Shown here: one piece after another, positions 17,356 to 22,810 of the stretch
How positions within the stretch are numbered: position 1 is the first letter of the stretch
How the letters are laid out: every line of letters begins with the position of its first letter
Made by a program: the position numbers and the translations under genes
Notes under the pieces: generated by a model
What the model was told of the DNA's origin: nothing
Seen by the model: only the letters and a program-made list of their open reading frames with translations
Databases searched by the model: none
Assembly (NCBI GenBank): GCA_945837185.1
Contig: CAMAMZ010000010.1
Location: 1-22,810 of the forward strand
DNA length: 22,810 bases
Direction: 5' to 3'
Origin: an uncultured Bacteroidales bacterium
Lineage (GTDB): Bacteria; Bacteroidota; Bacteroidia; Bacteroidales; Bacteroidaceae

Positions 17356-20300
17356 TTATTGTTGTTGCAGTATCTGTACGGGTCCTAACAGGCCTGAAGG
17401 CTGCAAGGCAGAGGTACTGCGGAAAGCTCCATTATAGGAAGCCCATGTATATTTCTTTGCTATTCCCCGTTGCTTGTCGCCAATGACACGATTCACCCAC
17501 AAGTTCACTACCTTTATCTCCAGCAGGTTGTCTTGCTGCTTGAGGGCTTCGGTAATATCTATGGTGTAAGGCGCCTTCCAAAGGGTTCCAATGTACTGCC
17601 CGTTGAGCCGCACTTCCGCCATGCAACCCACTCGGCCTAAGTCAAGCTTATAGCGACTCTTGCCATCCAAATGTTGAGACACGGAGAATTGCTTTGTATA
17701 GGTGGCCGTACCTGAAAAATAACGGATATGCTCGTCAGAGAACTCTGTATAGGACTTCAGCTTATCCACGGTTACTTCCTCGGGTGTATCCTGCACTTTC
17801 CCGAAACGAATGGTCCAATTGTCATTCAAAGCCAATACGGGTGTTTCCATACGTGGAGGTACCGTATAGCTGCTCTCCGAAGTTTTTTCCGCAAACACGA
17901 TGAAAACCGCCTCATAGGGCTGCAAGTTGAGCTGCACATGCGTATCGCCTCCTTCCATACGATAGCTCACTGCTTCTACCCTACCATCCTCCGCTTGCCA
18001 GCATTCCGGACGTCGTCCACTGGTACGGAACGTGAATTCACGGCACAACGGCTCATTCCGGGCGTTAGCTACCCAATAGATGTCAGCGTCGGCTGTATGC
18101 CGATGCACCCAACGGACGCTGTCTTGCGGTGCATAGCCCACATCAGGACGCAACTGCAAAGAGGCCAAGGCGGCAGAAATGTCTGTTCCTTCCATCACAT
18201 TGGTCCTGCCCTTATCCCATATCTCTGCTACCAAGCGCTGCCATTCGGCATTGTCACCCATCAAATTAGGTTGGCATGAGGGTCGTTGCCCCAAGATGGG
18301 AGCACCCGCTTTGGCCAATGCCGCCAACTTACGCAGTTCCTCCACCCGCATATAGCTGACATGAGGGTCGATAACCAGAAGGCGGTAGGTCATACCTGAC
18401 TTTGTGGTGAATACACGCCCATTGAAATCAAAAACATCTATCAGCGACGCAGGATTGACATAGTCGAAACTATACCCCTTAGGTATGGCCGGATGCTGGT
18501 GCCCAAACCGTCCGTTTACACTATTGTCGGTACCATAATAGTAAGCGATGTCTGCCACAAAATTACCTTGCTGCAGCATATAACTGCTACGTGCCAGATA
18601 ATCGGTCCATGCTTTAGCCTGTTCAGCCCAAGTTTCATGCCGGTTAAACCACTGTCCATAGATAGCCAGCGCCAAGCCGGGCTTCTTGTCGTCAACAGGC
18701 TGATGGGCACTTTCATGAATAACAAAACGGTTGAGTCCGCATCCCATCATATAGTCAGCTATCGGCTTCAGATTACCAGGATAAAAGGTGTAACATGTCT
18801 CCTGTCTGCCATCAGCCGTGAACGCCTCTCCAGCCACGTAACGCTTTCCATAAATATGCGCAGTAGAAGCCGACTCGCGCAAGTCGCATTCATACATACT
18901 CAAATCAGCCCTTTGCTCCGCCCACATGGCACCCATAGGAATATCAGCCTTTGCCTTAATGCTGATACCATCTCCCAACATCTGTCGCCCGTTTTCGTGC
19001 GATTCGAAATAGGTTTTCATACCATACTTTCCGGCTATGACGGCTGCCTGTCCATAAAGGTTCTCTTCGATCAGTTCACCGATGGTCTGCCGATAGTCGT
19101 AGAGAAACTGCTCACTCTGCCGCATACTCCCAACCATCTGCCCCGTGAGAACGGGCAACCAGCCATAGATGCTATAGCCTCTGCGACGTTCGAATTCCTG
19201 CGGCAAAGAAGGAGTCCAAGTTTGATTGCTTGCCTCATAACTGTCGATGAGGAAATGGCTCACTCCGTGAGGACCTAACAGACCTCCCGAAGCCTCATCA
19301 TACATGGCGAGATAGTGTTCAAAGAAGCGTTGCGTGGCAGCCTTGTCTAACTTGTCTACTTCCAAGCCTGTAGACTCAGGTGTGGCTGGTCCGTTCTTCT
19401 TACCTATCAATGACCATCCGAAACGATATATTCTCCAGTTTCCGGCAGGAGCTTTCCAGTGCAACACGCCCTGCGCATCTACCTTATCGGTTATATCCAC
19501 TACATCCGACAAGGCTGGCACCGCTTTCTCTTCTGCGGAAGGATATGCGTCAAGGTCGCCAAAGGAAGTAAAACCAGCCTTTCCTTCGGCAAAGTTAATT
19601 CGTTCGGTAGTATACAGCACCCATTCCTGCAGGTTCATAAAACGCACCGCCTTGTTTTTCTTGTCGGTTTCCGGTGTGTTGCAAACCAGGCGGAAACAAC
19701 GGGCCTTTGTAGTCGGAACATGGCATGTGTGCAGCGAAGTTCCCCCTTGCGGAATGTCACACACCTTACGGAAAACCTTCCCATCGTCAGAAGCTTCCAG
19801 CTGATAGAGCACAGGAGCACCCCAACTGTTCCATGTGCTACGCATGCGCCCATCGGCCATGGATAACGCTTTTACGGTGATAGGCTTACGGAAGGTATAC
19901 TGCACATATAGTTTCCCTTCACTGTCGGGTTCGATACGTACCGACTGTGCAACATCTCCATCTGTCAACCCCTCCAATGTGGGATCACCTTTACTGGCCG
20001 TAACGGTGGGTTGCAAAGAGCGAATGTCAATATCCTCCTTGGGCAGTCGCACGGCAATGACAGCTATTTCACGTGCACAGGTATATTTCGTCAGGTCGGC
20101 CTCGGGATTGTTCTGAAAGCGTCCGGTTGTGGTATGGATAGGTGGAAGCTGCACGGTTACCTTTCTACCACCCCGCAAACGTAAGCACTGCCATGTTACC
20201 TTCTTCATAGCATCTTCCGGCTTCACCCAAGGGCCTCCGGTATTGCTCCAGCCTGGTGAACTGGGAATGGCTACGCTCATACCCAATGAATCCGCCAGAT

Positions 20301-20613
20301 GAAGACTATAGCGAAAACAATCTTTCCAGGCAGGTGTCATATACTTTACACGTTCGGGTACAATGCAGGGAGTGGAAAGTCCGGCATCGAAGAGATGAAA
20401 TCCTGAAATGCCTACACGGTGCATCCATGTCAAATCCTTATATATTCCTTCTTTCGAGATGTTGCCATGCATCCAATGCCACCACACTTGCGGGCGTGCT
20501 TCTTTAGGCGGATGCACAAAATCAGCCTGTAGCAACTGTGTGGTTTGGGCTAATGCAGGAGGCATGTACAGGAACAGACCCATACATGCCATGTTACGTA
20601 AACTATATTTCAT
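17356..20613 (-). CDS. GH106-like glycoside hydrolase (putative alpha-L-rhamnosidase), secreted
   Basis: A 1085-residue protein with a signal peptide ending ALA-Q (residues 1-22, no lipobox), so probably periplasmic. The N-terminal barrel begins ARPQVWWHWMHGNISKEGI and has GISGFHLFDAG and IPSSPGWSNTGGPWV, typical of the GH106 family. Residues about 200-340 look like an inserted galactose-binding/F5-8C-like sandwich. Candidate catalytic residues are Glu460 in DSYEAS and Glu596 in AGEAFTADG, with FESHENG at 536-542 nearby. These positions agree with the catalytic pair I remember for the rhamnosidase BT0986, but this is from memory. The C-terminus has a GH2-type sugar-binding domain (YKLDLGRVGCMAEVRLNGQYIGTLWKAPY split: VGCMAEVRLNG, GTLWKAPYTIDI). 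The start is fixed by an ATGA overlap with the Nudix gene upstream. GH106 enzymes usually act on rhamnose-containing pectic glycans; relatives with other specificity are possible. Confidence 0.85.
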   Translation of the reverse strand: MKYSLRNMACMGLFLYMPPALAQTTQLLQADFVHPPKEARPQVWWHWMHGNISKEGIYKDLTWMHRVGISGFHLFDAGLSTPCIVPERVKYMTPAWKDCFRYSLHLADSLGMSVAIPSSPGWSNTGGPWVKPEDAMKKVTWQCLRLRGGRKVTVQLPPIHTTTGRFQNNPEADLTKYTCAREIAVIAVRLPKEDIDIRSLQPTVTASKGDPTLEGLTDGDVAQSVRIEPDSEGKLYVQYTFRKPITVKALSMADGRMRSTWNSWGAPVLYQLEASDDGKVFRKVCDIPQGGTSLHTCHVPTTKARCFRLVCNTPETDKKNKAVRFMNLQEWVLYTTERINFAEGKAGFTSFGDLDAYPSAEEKAVPALSDVVDITDKVDAQGVLHWKAPAGNWRIYRFGWSLIGKKNGPATPESTGLEVDKLDKAATQRFFEHYLAMYDEASGGLLGPHGVSHFLIDSYEASNQTWTPSLPQEFERRRGYSIYGWLPVLTGQMVGSMRQSEQFLYDYRQTIGELIEENLYGQAAVIAGKYGMKTYFESHENGRQMLGDGISIKAKADIPMGAMWAEQRADLSMYECDLRESASTAHIYGKRYVAGEAFTADGRQETCYTFYPGNLKPIADYMMGCGLNRFVIHESAHQPVDDKKPGLALAIYGQWFNRHETWAEQAKAWTDYLARSSYMLQQGNFVADIAYYYGTDNSVNGRFGHQHPAIPKGYSFDYVNPASLIDVFDFNGRVFTTKSGMTYRLLVIDPHVSYMRVEELRKLAALAKAGAPILGQRPSCQPNLMGDNAEWQRLVAEIWDKGRTNVMEGTDISAALASLQLRPDVGYAPQDSVRWVHRHTADADIYWVANARNEPLCREFTFRTSGRRPECWQAEDGRVEAVSYRMEGGDTHVQLNLQPYEAVFIVFAEKTSESSYTVPPRMETPVLALNDNWTIRFGKVQDTPEEVTVDKLKSYTEFSDEHIRYFSGTATYTKQFSVSQHLDGKSRYKLDLGRVGCMAEVRLNGQYIGTLWKAPYTIDITEALKQQDNLLEIKVVNLWVNRVIGDKQRGIAKKYTWASYNGAFRSTSALQPSGLLGPVQILQQQ

Positions 20614-21137
20614 GGTGTTGTATATAATGTGATAAAACGTTTAACTCCTTCGCGAATGGAACGCAAGCCAATCTGAGAGGGATCCACCTCACGGATGGGA
20701 ATCCAAAACGCTTCGGCAGCGTCATCGGCAGCATGCAAGGCTTCTACATCGCGCACATGGCAGCGAAAGAACATGTCGAGCGTGGGAATATCGATGCCAC
20801 TATAGTTATAGCAGTTGGGAATACTGAAGAGGTATTGGCATTGCGTCACCTCTAAGCCCGTTTCTTCCATCACCTCTCTGACAACCCCCTCTTCGGCTGT
20901 TTCATAAGCATCGGCAAACCCTCCTGGCATGTCCAATGTTCCCTTGGCGGGTTCTCGATTGCGACGGGTTACCAAGAGCTCCTCCCGCTCATTGATGATA
21001 AGCGCCACATTGGCAGCACTTGCATTCATAAAATACTCAAAGCCACAAGCTTCACACCGCAAGCTCTTTTCAGAGGTCGGTACAAAATGCGGACTGCCAC
21101 AAACAGGACAATATTTGAAACGTTCTATGCTGTTCAT
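20610..21137 (-). CDS. Nudix hydrolase with N-terminal zinc ribbon (175 aa)
   Basis: Nudix enzymes cleave nucleoside diphosphates linked to another group, such as NADH, nucleotide sugars or ADP-ribose; they act in the cytoplasm. There is no signal peptide. Residues about 10-34 carry two CxxC pairs (CPVCGS and CEACGF), a NudC-like zinc ribbon. The Nudix box is complete: GGFADAYETAEEGVVREVMEETGL fits GX5EX7REUXEEXGU (read here as GGFADAY, then REVMEETGL). ATG 21137 is preferred over an in-frame TTG two codons upstream. The gene starts 30 bases after the esterase gene and its stop overlaps the GH106-like start (ATGA), so it is inside a carbohydrate operon. It lacks the C-terminal winged helix of NrtR-type sugar regulators, so an enzyme and not a repressor is likely. 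Substrate unknown. Confidence 0.93.
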   Translation of the reverse strand: MNSIERFKYCPVCGSPHFVPTSEKSLRCEACGFEYFMNASAANVALIINEREELLVTRRNREPAKGTLDMPGGFADAYETAEEGVVREVMEETGLEVTQCQYLFSIPNCYNYSGIDIPTLDMFFRCHVRDVEALHAADDAAEAFWIPIREVDPSQIGLRSIREGVKRFITLYTTP

Positions 21138-21167
21138 ACACAATTCATTATTAGCATTCCCTTTTGT

Positions 21168-22604
21168 TTACCAATCGTCGGTACGGAAGGGTGAGAGGGG
21201 CAAATAGGCAGAATTAAACACATTGCCGTTCTGCCAGTTACGGAAACAATAACGCACGGCAACAGGCTTTTTCACCTGCGGACAGGTCATCCATACCATG
21301 TTCAAGCCTTTAGGATGGGCTGTAGCAGGATGGAACACACGGTCTTCGCCAGCCACCTCAAAGCCCTCAAGCGTACAATTCTGCAAGACAGTGAAGCCTT
21401 TATACATGTTGCGAAGGGTGACATAGCAGGTATCGTTCGAGATCGTGTGCTTCTCATAGGAAGGACTCTCGCAAAGCAACTTCTTGAATCCGTATTGCTT
21501 ATTCAATACCTGATAGGCCAGTCGGTCGCCCACCTGTTTCTTTTGCGCAGGATGAATCTGCTTTGTTTCCCATGGGTACACCAAATCTTGCGTACATACG
21601 ATACCCACATTGGGAAGCGATTGGGAGGCCTTCATCTGCTGCTCAATGAGTCGTCCGCGATGGTCGCCTTCTGGACTGTCGAAATAATAATACGGTGTGA
21701 CCTGGGTTATGTAGAACGGCAGCTGTCCCAAACCGAAGTCTCGGCGCCATTGCTCTATCAGCAGTTTGAGTCGTTCGGCATAATGCACATGGCCATCGCC
21801 CACGTTGGAGCAACCTTGGTAGTAGAGGATTCCCTTCACCGTGTAGTTGAGAATAGGATGGAAGGTGGCATTGCCCCATACCAACGGCCATTGCCAATTG
21901 TACTGATACCGTTTCTTCATCCCTTCCTCATCCAAGGGCTCATCGGTATAGGTCTTCAGGTTGTCGTAATCCAACCAAGCCTCCACACGCGACCCGCCTT
22001 TCACGGCAATAATAATACCAATGGGAATATCGAGTGCCCTGTTCAGGTTTTGCGCGAAGTAATACCCTACAGCGGAAAAGGACCCTATGGTGTTGGGCGA
22101 CGCTACCTGCCATTTACATTTGACATCATCCTGCGGCTTTATATTTCTTACCATGGGCAAGGTGCAGAAATGTACACCCTTGTACTGCCGGGCATTGACC
22201 ATCTCGTCATTGTAGCCTTCCGTCGGACACTGGTGATAACCCGACATGGGCATCTCCATGTTGCTCTGTCCGCCACCAACCCATACTTCACCGGAGAGTA
22301 CATTCTTGATGGTTGTTTGTTCACCATCGTCAAAGGTAATGGAAAGCGGGGTATAGCTGGCAGCCGGGGTGGCAACCTTTACCATCCACTTCCCTTGTTC
22401 GTCAGCAACAGTCTGGTATTTTTTGTCTGACCAAGAAACGGTGACTTTTACAGTTTTACCGGGGTCAGCCCATCCCCACAATCGTGCATCGGAAAGTTGT
22501 TGAAGAATCATGTTGTCGCCCACCATGTGGTGAAGCCGTACCTTTCCATGGACTGTCAGACAGGTACATAAAAGCAATAATACACTGGTTAAATACTGAT
22601 ACAT
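21168..22604 (-). CDS. SGNH/sialate O-acetylesterase-like carbohydrate esterase, secreted
   Basis: A 478-residue exported esterase expected to remove acetyl groups from a glycan. The signal peptide covers residues 1-20 (LLLLCTCLTVHG). Residues about 22-100 form an N-terminal beta-sandwich (MILQQLSDARLWGWADPG, then the DEQGKWMVKV strand) common in SASA-type esterases. The catalytic domain shows Ser114 in GGGQSNMEM, VKGGSRVEAW, YYQGCSNVGD, and His351 in QIHPAQKKQVGDRLA; the position before His is Gln-Ile, so the third catalytic residue is not obvious. This family is often named sialate O-acetylesterase, but in plant-glycan loci it includes xyloglucan and xylan acetylesterases (CE20 and relatives). 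That fits GH5_4 context better than sialic acid does. It is the first gene of the minus-strand operon, with a short leader. Exact family and substrate are inferred. Confidence 0.9.
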   Translation of the reverse strand: MYQYLTSVLLLLCTCLTVHGKVRLHHMVGDNMILQQLSDARLWGWADPGKTVKVTVSWSDKKYQTVADEQGKWMVKVATPAASYTPLSITFDDGEQTTIKNVLSGEVWVGGGQSNMEMPMSGYHQCPTEGYNDEMVNARQYKGVHFCTLPMVRNIKPQDDVKCKWQVASPNTIGSFSAVGYYFAQNLNRALDIPIGIIIAVKGGSRVEAWLDYDNLKTYTDEPLDEEGMKKRYQYNWQWPLVWGNATFHPILNYTVKGILYYQGCSNVGDGHVHYAERLKLLIEQWRRDFGLGQLPFYITQVTPYYYFDSPEGDHRGRLIEQQMKASQSLPNVGIVCTQDLVYPWETKQIHPAQKKQVGDRLAYQVLNKQYGFKKLLCESPSYEKHTISNDTCYVTLRNMYKGFTVLQNCTLEGFEVAGEDRVFHPATAHPKGLNMVWMTCPQVKKPVAVRYCFRNWQNGNVFNSAYLPLSPFRTDDW

Positions 22605-22629
22605 GGTACAAAAATTTGGTTATTTCGCA

Positions 22630-22637
22630 CAAAGATA
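22630..22637 (-). promoter_or_regulatory. Candidate -7 element of the esterase-Nudix-GH106 operon
   Basis: On the minus strand the sequence reads TATCTTTG, a full match to TAnnTTTG, starting 26 bases upstream of the esterase ATG. The leader would thus be very short (about 15-20 bases). No TTG -33 element is seen at the usual distance; a long poly-A/T run lies there instead. Confidence 0.6.
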
Positions 22638-22702
22638 CAAAAAAAAAGAATACCATTTCCTTTTTATAGGAAAAATCTACATGCTAAAAGTTTTAAGGCC
22701 CG

Positions 22703-22800
22703 TTTTCAGAGAAGATATACTTACTTGCCCCAAGAAGATATACTTACTTGTCTGGAGAAGATATACTTACTTGCCTAGAGAAGTATATCTTCTCTGAAAA
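22703..22800. repeat. Three 23-bp-period direct repeats inside a perfect 20-bp inverted repeat
   Basis: The 18-base unit AGAAGATATACTTACTTG occurs exactly three times, at 22710-22727, 22733-22750 and 22756-22773, each separated by 5 different bases. The outer ends, 22703-22722 and 22781-22800, are perfect 20-bp inverted complements, so the right arm is an inverted partial copy of the same unit. Further bases AAGTAAGTA at 22799-22807 look like the start of another inverted copy cut by the window edge. It lies 66-170 bases upstream of the esterase -7 element on the minus strand. Alternatives are a regulator-binding array or a dispersed intergenic repeat family. Confidence 0.85.
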
Positions 22801-22810
22801 GTAAGTAGTA

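Noticed and set aside
18493..19278. Plus-strand open frame (261 codons) antisense to the GH106-like gene
   Set aside because: It sits entirely within a well-supported gene, has no recognisable domain and runs against the operon. I treat it as a chance frame.
20610..21137. NrtR-type transcriptional repressor for sugar use
   Set aside because: The Nudix box is intact and a zinc ribbon is present at the N-terminus, but there is no C-terminal winged-helix domain, so an enzyme is more likely than a regulator.
21315..22430. Long plus-strand open frame (371 codons) antisense to the esterase gene
   Set aside because: It lies wholly inside the esterase gene, which has a signal peptide and catalytic motifs. 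The antisense translation shows no recognisable domain and no promoter, so it is a shadow frame.
22703..22810. CRISPR array
   Set aside because: Gaps between repeats are only 5 bp, one copy is inverted, and no cas gene is visible; spacers of normal length are absent.

Overview
The window looks like a polysaccharide utilization locus (PUL) region of a member of the Bacteroidales, most likely a Prevotella/Segatella-type gut or rumen bacterium. The reasons are two SusC/SusD outer-membrane pairs, a hybrid two-component system (HTCS) regulator, PUL-type glycoside hydrolases, starts without obvious Shine-Dalgarno sequences, and several TAnnTTTG-type -7 promoter elements. The genus is an inference from overall resemblance, not a computed result.

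Layout. (1) Positions 1-2983 (+): the 3' end of a susC gene, then a full susD gene, closed by a strong intrinsic terminator (3028-3059). (2) 3261-7370 (+): an HTCS regulator with periplasmic propellers, histidine kinase, receiver and AraC-type output, on its own transcription unit. (3) 7371-7570: an intergenic region with a 49-bp interrupted palindrome and a candidate promoter. (4) 7571-17251 (+): a tight five-gene operon of GH5 endo-glucanase, SusC, SusD (SusD-like_2 class), a lipoprotein in the SusE/SGBP position, and a GH3 beta-glucosidase. (5) 17283-17333: a nested hairpin that probably terminates transcription from both sides. (6) 20613-17356, 21137-20610 and 22604-21168 (-): a convergent three-gene operon transcribed as SGNH/sialate-O-acetylesterase-like esterase, zinc-ribbon Nudix hydrolase, and GH106-like enzyme; the Nudix and GH106-like genes overlap by ATGA. 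(7) 22703-22810: an array of three 23-bp-period direct repeats bounded by a perfect 20-bp inverted repeat, upstream of the esterase promoter.

How it may work. The five-gene operon is a coherent beta-glucan system. The lipoproteins and SusC/SusD would bind and import oligosaccharides released by the GH5 enzyme, and the GH3 enzyme would cut them to monosaccharide in the periplasm. GH5 plus GH3 suggests mixed-linkage beta-glucan, cellulosic glucan or xyloglucan; no xyloglucan-debranching GH31/GH43/GH95 gene is visible here. The HTCS is the obvious candidate regulator. The minus-strand operon (esterase plus GH106-like) points to an acetylated and perhaps rhamnosylated side-chain substrate, and may belong to a second PUL that continues past the right edge. 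The first SusC/SusD pair belongs to a locus continuing to the left. Everything fits known PUL logic. The least explained parts are the Nudix gene inside the carbohydrate operon, the 23-bp repeat array, the GH5-first gene order, and the palindrome before the GH5 operon.
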